This document shows positions 9,240 through 17,676 of a DNA stretch of 64,000 nucleotides, in pieces. This DNA is from Streptomyces rishiriensis (GTDB taxonomy: Bacteria; Actinomycetota; Actinomycetes; Streptomycetales; Streptomycetaceae). Location: the NCBI RefSeq assembly GCF_003112535.1, contig NZ_BEWA01000003.1:186001-250000 (forward strand), in the 5' to 3' direction. The position numbers and the translations under genes were made by a program. The notes under the pieces were generated by a model, which saw only the letters and a program-made list of their open reading frames with translations, was not told where the DNA came from and made no database searches. The first letter of the stretch is position 1; every line of letters begins with the position of its first letter.

Positions 9240-9941
9240 ATGGCCACCCCCCGGAACCCCCCGTACGGCACCCCCCAAGCCCCCCTCCTCACCGTCCACG
9301 GCCAAGCCGAACTCGAAGTCGACCCCGAGATCGCCCGCCTCGCCGTCACCCTCACCGCCCGCGGCCGCGACCGCCGCACCACCCTCGACGACCTCACCCA
9401 CCGCAACACCGCCACCCTCACCCTCATCAAGTCCTACGGCGAAGCAGTCGCCGACCTCTCCACCGGCGCCCTGTCCCTCACCCCCGAACTCGGCCAACAC
9501 GGGCGCGGCGAACGCGTGCGCACCTACCACGGCACCGTCCACCTCACCGCCGACCTCACCGACTTCACCGCCCTCGGCGAACTCGCCACCCGCCTCGCCG
9601 ACCTCGACCTCACCACCGTCGACGGCCCCTGGTGGACCCTCCGCCCCCACTCACCCGCCCACCGCCGCGCCCGACAGCAGGCCGTGCACGACGCACTGCG
9701 GCGGGCCAGGGAATACGCCGAGGCCCTGGACACGACCCTGGCCGCGCTGATCGAACTGGCCGACACCGGCTCCGCCGTCACCGGCCTGCACCCCCAAACC
9801 CGCCGCACCGCCCGCATGACCCGATCGGCCGCCACGGCCAAAGACGAATCCACACCCGAACCCCTGGATCTCGAACCCCAGCGCCAGCAGGTCAGAGCAG
9901 AGGTCAGCGCCCACTTCACGATGAATCCACCACAACTCTGA
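9240..9941 (+). CDS. SIMPL domain-containing protein (DUF541)
   Basis: The product has 233 residues. The SIMPL/DUF541 fold is recognisable from LLTVHGQAELEVDPEIARLAVTLT-like opening strands, the Arg-rich helix after it and the TYHGTVHLTADLTDFTALGEL stretch. The family is structurally known but has no settled biochemical role. Here there is no signal peptide, so the protein looks cytoplasmic. The ATG at 9240 has AAGGTAGGA upstream. Three 11-bp repeats begin directly after its stop. It is followed in the same direction by pyk, but a hairpin and 170 bp separate the two. Confidence 0.8.
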   Translation: MATPRNPPYGTPQAPLLTVHGQAELEVDPEIARLAVTLTARGRDRRTTLDDLTHRNTATLTLIKSYGEAVADLSTGALSLTPELGQHGRGERVRTYHGTVHLTADLTDFTALGELATRLADLDLTTVDGPWWTLRPHSPAHRRARQQAVHDALRRAREYAEALDTTLAALIELADTGSAVTGLHPQTRRTARMTRSAATAKDESTPEPLDLEPQRQQVRAEVSAHFTMNPPQL

Positions 9942-9974
9942 CCGGACTCCGACCGGACTCCGACCGTCCCCCGA
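9942..9974 (+). repeat. 11-bp tandem repeat directly after the SIMPL gene stop
   Basis: CCGGACTCCGA is repeated exactly at 9942 and 9953, and in a decayed form at 9964. The array starts on the base after the TGA. The last six bases of the gene (CTCTGA) match the end of the unit (CTCCGA), as if the stop region had been duplicated. Confidence 0.8.
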
Positions 9975-10031
9975 ATTCACCCATTCGAGAAAATGCTCAT
10001 CAGAGCGGCCGGCCGCACAATTTATAAGTTG

Positions 10032-10060
10032 TCAACAACCCTTCACCAAAAGGTTGTTGA
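10032..10060 (+). promoter_or_regulatory. Hairpin or operator in the pyk upstream region
   Basis: A perfect 9-bp inverted repeat TCAACAACC / GGTTGTTGA with an 11-nt loop lies 53 nt upstream of the pyk start, in an AT-richer patch. No T-tract follows, so a terminator for the SIMPL gene is possible but not typical. An operator or 5' leader structure for pyk fits equally well. Confidence 0.5.
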
Positions 10061-10112
10061 GCAGCCATGTGCCACCAATTCCCTACCCGCCGGTAAGACA
10101 TAAGCTCGAAAC

Positions 10113-11549
10113 ATGCGCCGAGCGAAAATCGTCTGCACCCTGGGCCCCGCCACCGACACATACGACCAGCTCAAAGCCCTGGTCGACGCCGGAATGGACG
10201 TAGCCCGATTCAACCTCAGCCACGGCACCCACGCCGAACACGAGGAGCGCTACCACCACGTACGCAAGGCCTCCGACGAGACCGGCCGCAGCGTCGGAAC
10301 CCTCGCCGACCTTCAAGGCCCGAAGATCCGCCTCGGCCACTTCACGCACGGCCCCGTACTCCTCGAACGCGACGACATCTTCACCATCACCGTCGAAGAA
10401 GGCATCGCAGGCGACGGCACCCTCTGCGGCACCACCCACGCCGGCCTCGCCCAGGACGTCACCCCCGGCGAACGCATTCTCGTCGACGACGGCAAAGTCT
10501 GCCTGGAAGTCACCGACGTCGACGGCCCGTGCGTCCACACCCGCGTCATCGAAGGCGGCGTCGTCTCCGACCACAAGGGACTCAATCTCCCAGGCGTCGC
10601 CGTCTCCGTCCCCGCCCTCTCCAAAAAGGACGAAGACGACCTTCGCTGGGCCCTGCGCACCGGCTTCGACGTCATCGCCCTCTCCTTCGTCCGCACCGGC
10701 CGGGACATCCTCGACGTCCACCGCATCATGGACGAGGAAGGCCGCCGCCTCCCCGTCATCGCCAAGATCGAGAAACCCCAGGCCGTCGAGAACATCGACG
10801 ACATCGTCGCCGCCTTCGACGGAATCATGGTCGCCCGAGGCGACCTCGGCGTCGAAATGCCCCTCGAACAGGTCCCCATCGTCCAAAAGCGCGCCATCAC
10901 ACTCGCCAAACGCAACGCGAAACCGGTGATCGTCGCCACCCAGATGCTCGACTCCATGATCGAGAACTCCCGCCCCACCAGAGCAGAGGCCAGCGACGTC
11001 GCCAACGCCGTCATCGACGGCACCGACGCCGTCATGCTCTCCGGCGAGACCAGCGTCGGCAAACACGCCGTCCAGACCGTCCGCACCATGGCGAAAATCG
11101 TCGAAGCGGCCGAAGAGGACATCCTCGCCAAAGGCCTCCCCGAACTCACCGAGAACAACAAACCCCGCACCCAGGGTGGCGCCGTCGCCCGCGCCGCCGC
11201 CGAGACCGGCGACTTCCTCGACGCCGCATTCCTCGTCGCCTTCACCCAGAGCGGCGACACCGCCCGCCGCCTCTCCCGTTACCGCTCGCCGATCCCGCTC
11301 CTGGCCTTCACCCCGGAACCCGCGACCCGCTCCCAGCTGAACCTCACCTGGGGCGTCGAGACCTTCCTCGGCCCGGCAGTGGCCTCCACCGACGCGATGG
11401 TCGACCAGGTCGACGAACTGCTGCTGCGCTACGGCCGCTGCCGCAAGGGCGACGTGGTCGTGATCACGGCAGGCTCCCCGCCCGGCGTCTCGGGCTCGAC
11501 GAACCTGGTCCGCGTCCACCACGTGGGCGAGGACGACAGCCCGAAGTAG
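10113..11549 (+). CDS. pyk: Pyruvate kinase
   Basis: The enzyme catalyses the last glycolytic step, transferring phosphate from phosphoenolpyruvate to ADP. The protein has 478 residues, the normal length. The N-terminal RRAKIVCTLGPA, the catalytic barrel segment MVARGDLGVEMPLEQVPIVQ and the IDGTDAVMLSGETSVGK loop are all intact. The C-terminal effector domain ends GVSGSTNLVRVHHVG. The gene is monocistronic with a 170-bp upstream region holding a hairpin. It converges on the broken LAGLIDADG gene with almost no spacer. Confidence 0.97.
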   Translation: MRRAKIVCTLGPATDTYDQLKALVDAGMDVARFNLSHGTHAEHEERYHHVRKASDETGRSVGTLADLQGPKIRLGHFTHGPVLLERDDIFTITVEEGIAGDGTLCGTTHAGLAQDVTPGERILVDDGKVCLEVTDVDGPCVHTRVIEGGVVSDHKGLNLPGVAVSVPALSKKDEDDLRWALRTGFDVIALSFVRTGRDILDVHRIMDEEGRRLPVIAKIEKPQAVENIDDIVAAFDGIMVARGDLGVEMPLEQVPIVQKRAITLAKRNAKPVIVATQMLDSMIENSRPTRAEASDVANAVIDGTDAVMLSGETSVGKHAVQTVRTMAKIVEAAEEDILAKGLPELTENNKPRTQGGAVARAAAETGDFLDAAFLVAFTQSGDTARRLSRYRSPIPLLAFTPEPATRSQLNLTWGVETFLGPAVASTDAMVDQVDELLLRYGRCRKGDVVVITAGSPPGVSGSTNLVRVHHVGEDDSPK

Positions 11550-11561
11550 ACCATCGGGGGG

Positions 11562-12229
11562 TCAGTGCTTGGGGCCTACGTGGGCGTCCATGAGGCCACG
11601 GACGCCTTGTGGGCGACGGAGATGTTGAACGGGATTCCGTTGCGCGTGCAGTAGGTCCAGTCGACACCCAGCTTGTCGAGCGTGTCCGTGTAGAGCCCCC
11701 GGATGTCGTCGGACAGGTTGGTGAAGAAGTAGCGCGGGTATGCGTAGCGCTTGCGCGCACCGCCGATGGTCTTCTCGGTCCAGTTGGCGATGCGACAGCC
11801 GTCGGAGTGGATGAGCCCGCGGATGAAGTGCCAGGGGTGTTCGTCGACGATGGCCTGCTGCCAGGGTTCCAGGGAGATTCGGCGCTCGTGTTTCCTGCCG
11901 GGTCCGTGCTGGGGTAACAGATCGGGCCAGTGCGCGTAGTAGCCGACGACCGATACGTGGCCCGCGGCCTGGACGCGGTACGCGGTGTGCGCGGGATTGA
12001 CGGCGAGCAGAGCGGCTTCGCAGGCGTCGATCAGGCCGGGCCAGGAGTACGCCATTCGGTCGGTCGGCGGGCCGGGAAGCGGGGCCGCCATGCGGGGCAG
12101 CGGTTCGAGTCGGCCCCGCCAGGAGCGGATTGCGGCCCGCGAGATGCCTGTCTCCCGGCTGACCGAGTTGAGACTGCGGCCCTGGGCGATCAGTGCGACA
12201 GCTCGCTTGCGTGTGCTGACGTCGTACAT
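11562..12229 (-). pseudogene. Frameshifted HTH / LAGLIDADG homing-endonuclease-like gene
   Basis: The frame starting at ATG 12229 encodes an N-terminal helix-turn-helix (residues about 8-41, GRSLNSVSRETGISRAAI) and a single LAGLIDADG-type motif, FIRGLIHSDGC, at residues 135-145. It continues through the conserved RYFFTNLSDDIRGLYTDTL region. It stops at 11576 with ASVASWTPT. One base of adjustment at about 11592 would instead read on as a tail LMDAHVGPKH ending at 11562, which is the end I expect for this family. The region between the HTH and WPGLIDAC also looks short: the first LAGLIDADG motif of the family (LGLYLGDGC-like) is missing. I read it as a gene with an internal deletion and a one-base deletion. 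It lies beside the tRNA gene. Confidence 0.7.
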
Positions 12230-12268
12230 GCGGCCACTCTGTGAGAGTGGTCGCGGCGGCACGCAGCA

Positions 12269-12306
12269 AAAAGCGGATGTTCACGAGAACGGGAACATCC
12301 GCTTTT
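12269..12306 (-). terminator. Rho-independent terminator after the tRNA gene (bidirectional)
   Basis: A perfect 14-bp stem AAAAGCGGATGTTC / GAACATCCGCTTTT with a 10-nt loop lies 30 nt past the 3' end of the tRNA on the minus strand. T-runs flank both sides, so it can end transcription in either direction. It lies immediately upstream of the broken LAGLIDADG gene. Confidence 0.85.
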
Positions 12307-12335
12307 CTTTCGCGACCTTGGGAACCAAGGAAAAG

Positions 12336-12408
12336 TGCCCCGAGTCGGATTCGAACCGACGCTGGATGGGTTTTGAATCCATGGCCTCTACCGCTGGGCT
12401 ACCGGGGC
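12336..12408 (-). tRNA. tRNA with anticodon CAA (nominally Leu), atypical short variable loop
   Basis: Read on the minus strand, the 73 nt fold as a cloverleaf. The acceptor stem is GCCCCGG with TCGGGGC, and the discriminator is A. The T arm is GTCGG-TTCGAAT-CCGAC. The anticodon loop is TTCAAAA, giving CAA at positions 34-36, the UUG leucine anticodon. Bacterial tRNA-Leu normally has a long variable arm, but here it is only about 5 nt (CCAGC). The anticodon stem has an A-C mismatch at 31-39. The D arm resembles tRNA-Gln more than tRNA-Leu. CCA is not encoded. The amino acid identity is therefore uncertain. Confidence 0.85.
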
Positions 12409-12508
12409 CCCTTCGAAACGAAGGTCAGCGGTCACCCGCTGTGTCACCACCTTACCGCAGCTGGGTAGGCTCTTGTCAGCAGTACCCGCCCCTGAACGAG
12501 GAGCCCCC

Positions 12509-13165
12509 GTGACCGCCCCCGAGTCGCCCCAGCCCGTAGACGCGCCCGACGACGACAAGTCGCACGTGCCTCCGCTGACGACCCGTGTCGTCATCGCCGA
12601 GGACGAGGCGCTGATCCGCCTCGACCTCAAGGAGATGCTGGAGGAGGAGGGCTACAGCGTCGTCGGTGAGGCCGGTGACGGTGAGCAGGCCGTCGAGCTC
12701 GCCCGTGAGCACAAGCCGGACCTGGTGATTCTGGATGTGAAGATGCCGAAGCTGGACGGCATCTCGGCCGCGGAGAAGATCGCCGAGGAGCGCATCGCGC
12801 CGGTGCTGATGCTGACGGCGTTCTCGCAGCGCGACCTGGTGGAGCGGGCGCGGGACGCGGGTGCGATGGCGTATCTGGTGAAGCCGTTCAGCAAGAGTGA
12901 CGTGGTGCCGGCGATCGAGATGGCGGTCTCGCGTTTCACGGAGCTGCGTGAACTGGAGAACGAGGTCGCCGACCTCACCCTGCGGCTGGAGACGCGCAAG
13001 CTGGTGGACCGGGCGAAGTCGATCCTGCAGACGGAGTACGGGCTGACGGAGCCGGCGGCGTTCCGGTGGATCCAGAAGACGTCGATGGACCGTCGGATGT
13101 CGATGCAGCAGGTGGCTGAGGCGGTCATCCAGGACGCGGAGGAGAAGAAGGCGAACAAGGGTTAG
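12509..13165 (+). CDS. ANTAR-domain response regulator (PdtaR-like)
   Basis: This is a two-component response regulator that acts on RNA rather than DNA. Of its 218 residues, about 25-140 form a receiver domain with acidic pocket EDE near residue 31, phosphoacceptor Asp76 in VILDVKMP, the conserved Thr in LTAF and Lys in VKPF. A coiled linker and an ANTAR domain follow (about residues 155-215; KSILQTEYGLTEPAAFRWIQ then MSMQQVAEAVI). ANTAR proteins bind paired hairpins in leader RNAs and prevent termination. The GTG start follows GAGGAG. The N-terminal 24 residues are acidic and disordered. No cognate histidine kinase is adjacent. Confidence 0.93.
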   Translation: MTAPESPQPVDAPDDDKSHVPPLTTRVVIAEDEALIRLDLKEMLEEEGYSVVGEAGDGEQAVELAREHKPDLVILDVKMPKLDGISAAEKIAEERIAPVLMLTAFSQRDLVERARDAGAMAYLVKPFSKSDVVPAIEMAVSRFTELRELENEVADLTLRLETRKLVDRAKSILQTEYGLTEPAAFRWIQKTSMDRRMSMQQVAEAVIQDAEEKKANKG

Positions 13166-13187
13166 TCCCTGCGGCGCCCTGTGCGCA

Positions 13188-13226
13188 TGACGAGGCCCGC
13201 GCCCGGAGAAGGGGCGCGGGCCTCGT
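13188..13226. terminator. Bidirectional terminator between the ANTAR gene and the liv operon
   Basis: A 16-bp perfect stem GACGAGGCCCGCGCCC / GGGCGCGGGCCTCGTC with a 7-nt loop lies between two convergent genes, 22 bp after one stop and 20 bp after the other. Confidence 0.85.
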
Positions 13227-13245
13227 CGTGTGTGAGGGGGGTGGG

Positions 13246-13958
13246 TCAGTCCTCGCCGAGGTAGGCCTTGCGGACGGACTCGTCGTGGAGGAGGTCCTGG
13301 CCGGTGCCGGAGAGGACGATCTTGCCGATCTCCATGACGTGGCCGTGGTCGGCGAGCGAGAGGGCGGCCTGGGCGTTCTGCTCGATGAGCAGGATGGTCA
13401 TGCCCTGGGACTTCAGCTCGGCGATGGTGGCCATGATCTTCTGCATCATGATGGGGGAGAGGCCCATGGAGGGCTCGTCCAGCATGAGGAGTTTGGGCTG
13501 GGACATGAGGGCGCGGCCCATGGCGAGCATTTGCTGTTCGCCGCCGGAGAGGGTTCCTGCGGCCTGCTTGCGGCGTTCTCCCAGGATGGGGAAGAGGTCG
13601 TAGGCGCGCTGGATGTCCTTTTCGATGCCTGCCTTGTCGGAGCGCAGGAATGCTCCGAGCTGGAGGTTTTCGGCGATCGTCAGCCGGGGGAAGATATGGC
13701 GTCCCTCGGGGGAGTGGGCGAGGCCGAGGGCGACGATCTTGTGTGCGGGGATGCCGCTGAGGGGTTTGCCGTCGAAGAGGACGCGGCCTGCGGCGGGCTT
13801 GAGGAGCCCGGAGAGGGTGCGCAGGGTGGTGGTTTTGCCGGCGCCGTTGGTGCCGATCAGGGTGACGATCTGTCCGGCTTCGACAGAGAAGGAGATGCCC
13901 TTGACGGCTTCGATCTTGCCGTAGGCGACCTTGAGGTCTTCGACCTCGAGCAGCGCGG

Positions 13959-13962
<4 letters not shown>
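13246..13962 (-). CDS. livF: Branched-chain amino acid ABC transporter ATP-binding protein
   Basis: This is one of two ATPase subunits of a branched-chain amino acid importer. It has 238 residues, with Walker A GTNGAGKTT, signature LSGGEQQ, Walker B LLMLDEP and the H-loop region. The start overlaps the end of livG by four bases (ATGA), so it is translationally coupled as the last gene of the operon livK-H-M-G-F. A terminator follows. Confidence 0.95.
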
Positions 13963-14840
<878 letters not shown>

Positions 14841-14845
14841 GTGGG

Positions 14846-16636
14846 TTACGCCCCTGCCTTGGTGACGCCGACGGTGGAGGCGGGCAGGCCTTGTTCGGGG
14901 ATGTCGAGCTGGTCTGTTTCGTGGAATTCGAGTTGGCGTCGGCGGTTGGCGATGATGCCTTCGGGACGGAAGCGCATGAGGATGACGAGGGCGACGCCGA
15001 AGGCGAAGAGTTGGTACTCCTTCAGGAAGCCGAGCTTCTCGGGGAGGAGGTAGAGCAGGGTGGCGCCGAGGATGGGTCCGTTGACCGTGCCCATGCCGCC
15101 GAGGACGACTGCGGCGAGCAGGAAGGCGGAGTTGGGCGGTACGGAGCCGGCGAACTGGTAAGGGGCCGGGTTGACGCTGTAGCCGACGTGGGCGCTGACG
15201 GTGCCGGCGAGGCCGGCGAGGGAGGCGCCGAGGGCGAAGGCGATGAGTTTGACCCGGAAGCCGTTGATGCCCATGGCGGTCGCGGCGGTCTCGTCTTCGC
15301 GGATGGCGATCCAGGAGCGGCCGATGCGGGAGTCGGCGGCGCGGTTGAAGACGACGACGACGATGCCGGTGATGATGAGCATCAGCAGGAAGTAGTTCGC
15401 GAAGCGGCCGAGGGTGATCGAGCCGATGTCGTGTGCGTTCCCGAAGTTGAACCCGAAGATGTCGAGGTCCGGGATCATCGAGATGCCGTTGGGGCCGTTG
15501 GTCAGGTTCGGGCCGGAGGATCCGTCGAGGTTGTTGACGGAGATGCGGAAGATCTCTCCGAAGCCGAGGGTGACGATGGCGAGGTAGTCGCCGCGCAGGC
15601 GGAGGGTGGGGGCGCCGATGAGGACGCCGAAGACGAGGGAGGCGGCCATGCCGGTGAGCATGGCGGCCCAGAAGGGGAACTGGACGCCGGAGAAGCGGGA
15701 GAACTCGGAGCCGGAGACGAGGGCCGCGGCGTAGGCGCCGACGCCGAGGAAGGCGACGTAACCGAGGTCGAGGAGTCCGGTGAGGCCGACGACGATGTTC
15801 AGGCCGAGGGCGACGGTGGCGACGACGAGGATGTTCACGCCGAGGTTGGCGTTGTGCTCGTTGTTCTCGACGAAGGGGAAGACCGCTGCGGCGAGGAACG
15901 CCATGGAGGTGGCGAATCCCTTGTGGCGGGCGTTGAGTTCGGCGAACCGGTCGAAGAGTCCGGCGGACTGGAGTGCCCAGGTGCCGAGGACGACGAGCAG
16001 CAGGTAGCCGATGAAGGTCTCGCTGGCGTCCGGGTCGACGCCGATGCCGTAGGTGAAGACGATCAGTGCGACGGCGGTGGCGCCGGTGATGACGAGGCGC
16101 TCGGCCCAGCCGGGGATCTGCTGGGCGGCGGGGATGCGGTCGGGCTTGCTGACCCAGTCCTTGAAGGTGTCGCCGGGGCTGGGGAGGGCGAGGGCGCCGA
16201 CGAGGGCGATGAGGGAGCCGAGGGCGGCGATGTAGGCGCCGGGGTCGAGGGCGACCAGGCCCTTGAGGTCGACGGCGATGGCGATGGCGCTGAACCAGCT
16301 GACGGCGAACGCGGAGGCGGCGGCGAGGGCGACGGGCGCGGTGGCGCCTGCCGGGTTGAGCCAGCGCAGGCCGCGGACGTCGAAGAGGGTGAGCGCGAAG
16401 AGCAGGGTGAGCGCACCGGCGACGAGGTCGAGGATCTGCAGGCCGGCCGGGGAGCCGTAGTAGGTGAGGTCCCCGGGGAAGTCGGCCGTGTAGGTCCACG
16501 ACATGAACGTGCTGGCGATGGTGGCGACGGCGCCGACGGCGATCAGGCTGCGCGCGGCGGTCTGGGGGAGTGCGATCAGGCCGCGTGCGGGGGCGGTGAT
16601 CTCGGCGGTGTTGTCGGTGGTTGCCATGGTGTTCAC
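14846..16636 (-). CDS. livM: Branched-chain amino acid ABC transporter permease
   Basis: This membrane permease subunit has 596 residues, much longer than the roughly 300-420 of classical LivM. The C-terminal 330 residues carry the LivM core (GLTGLLDLGYVAFLGVGAYA, then RLRGDYLAIVTLGFGEI and the EAA-like RSWIAIREDETAATAMGI). The N-terminal 230 residues hold additional membrane segments not found in the short family members. The GTG start at 16636 overlaps the livH stop (GTGA); an ATG three codons later is the alternative. Confidence 0.93.
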   Translation of the reverse strand: MNTMATTDNTAEITAPARGLIALPQTAARSLIAVGAVATIASTFMSWTYTADFPGDLTYYGSPAGLQILDLVAGALTLLFALTLFDVRGLRWLNPAGATAPVALAAASAFAVSWFSAIAIAVDLKGLVALDPGAYIAALGSLIALVGALALPSPGDTFKDWVSKPDRIPAAQQIPGWAERLVITGATAVALIVFTYGIGVDPDASETFIGYLLLVVLGTWALQSAGLFDRFAELNARHKGFATSMAFLAAAVFPFVENNEHNANLGVNILVVATVALGLNIVVGLTGLLDLGYVAFLGVGAYAAALVSGSEFSRFSGVQFPFWAAMLTGMAASLVFGVLIGAPTLRLRGDYLAIVTLGFGEIFRISVNNLDGSSGPNLTNGPNGISMIPDLDIFGFNFGNAHDIGSITLGRFANYFLLMLIITGIVVVVFNRAADSRIGRSWIAIREDETAATAMGINGFRVKLIAFALGASLAGLAGTVSAHVGYSVNPAPYQFAGSVPPNSAFLLAAVVLGGMGTVNGPILGATLLYLLPEKLGFLKEYQLFAFGVALVILMRFRPEGIIANRRRQLEFHETDQLDIPEQGLPASTVGVTKAGA

Positions 16637-17565
16637 GCCCTGTCCGCGACGCGTTCGCCGACCAGGCCTTGTGGCCTGAACAGCAGTACGAGGATGAGGA
16701 GGACGAAGGCCCAGACGGAGGACCAGCCGCCGCCGCCGAGCTGCTGCATGCCGGGGATGCCGTCGATGTAAGAGGTGGCCATGGTTTCGGCGAGGCCGAG
16801 GACGAGGCCGCCGATCATGGCGCCGTAGATGTTGCCGATGCCGCCGAGGACGGCTGCGGTGAAGGCCTTGAGGCCCATCTGGAAGCCCATGTTGTACTGG
16901 ATCGAGCCGTAGCGCAGGCCGTAGGAGACGGCGGCGACGGCGGCGAAGAAGCCGCCGATGGCGAAGGCGATCACGATGATCTTGTTGGTGTCGATGCCCA
17001 TGAGCTGGGCGGTGTCAGGGTCCTGGGCAGTGGCCTGCATGGCACGGCCGGTGCGGGACATGCTGACGAAGAGTGCGAGGGCCGCCATGCAGAGGGGGGC
17101 GGCGACGATGACGAAGAGGGATCCGCTGCTGATGCTGATGGACCCGAGGTGCCAGGGTCCGGCCTCGATCTGGGGGAAGTTGCGGTCCGTCTTGGCGTCC
17201 GGGTACCAGTTGAAGACGGCTTGCTGGAGTGCCAGGGAGAGGCCGATGGCGGTGATGAGGGGTGCCAGGCGTGGCGCGCCGCGCAGTGGTCGGTAGGCGA
17301 ACCGTTCCGCCCCGACAGCGATGAGGACGGCGACGAGTCCGCCGCCGATGAGCATGGCGGGGAGGGCTATCCACATGGATGTGCCGTCGGGCAGGACGTA
17401 CAGGTAGACCGTGAGGGCTCCGAAGCCTCCGGTCATGAAGATCTCGCCGTGGGCGAAGTTGATGAGCTGGACGATGCCGTACACCATCGTGTAGCCGATG
17501 GCGATCAGCCCGTACATCGAGCCGAGGAACAGCCCGTTGGCCAGCTGCTGCGGCAGGGTGTTCAC
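16633..17565 (-). CDS. livH: Branched-chain amino acid ABC transporter permease
   Basis: This membrane permease subunit has 310 residues, normal for LivH. It opens LANGLFLGSMYGLIAIGYTM and contains INFAHGEIFM and GLRYGSIQYNMGFQMGLKAF, typical of the family, and the coupling segment GIGNIYGAMIGG. The GTG start at 17565 is preferred because GGAGG lies 7 nt upstream. It is coupled to livM by a GTGA overlap. A strong hairpin separates it from the upstream livK gene. Confidence 0.95.
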   Translation of the reverse strand: MNTLPQQLANGLFLGSMYGLIAIGYTMVYGIVQLINFAHGEIFMTGGFGALTVYLYVLPDGTSMWIALPAMLIGGGLVAVLIAVGAERFAYRPLRGAPRLAPLITAIGLSLALQQAVFNWYPDAKTDRNFPQIEAGPWHLGSISISSGSLFVIVAAPLCMAALALFVSMSRTGRAMQATAQDPDTAQLMGIDTNKIIVIAFAIGGFFAAVAAVSYGLRYGSIQYNMGFQMGLKAFTAAVLGGIGNIYGAMIGGLVLGLAETMATSYIDGIPGMQQLGGGGWSSVWAFVLLILVLLFRPQGLVGERVADRA

Positions 17566-17611
17566 CGCATGGCCTCCATGTGGGTGTGGAAGTGAAGGGG
17601 GGGGCATGAGC

Positions 17612-17649
17612 GGGCCGCGCGGTGACGTGTGGTCTTGGCCGCGCGGCCC
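17612..17649 (-). promoter_or_regulatory. Hairpin between livK and livH
   Basis: An 11-bp perfect stem GGGCCGCGCGG / CCGCGCGGCCC with a 16-nt loop sits in the only sizeable gap inside the liv operon. It could attenuate transcription or protect the livK message, so that binding protein is made in excess over membrane subunits. This is inference from position. Confidence 0.6.
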
Positions 17650-17676
17650 AGGGGTCTAGCTAGCGGCGGAGTGGCG

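Noticed and set aside
11562..12284. Separate 240-residue protein overlapping the LAGLIDADG gene
   Set aside because: Only its last dozen residues (LMDAHVGPKH) look real, and they belong to the frameshifted LAGLIDADG gene. The rest is Arg/Pro-rich noise.
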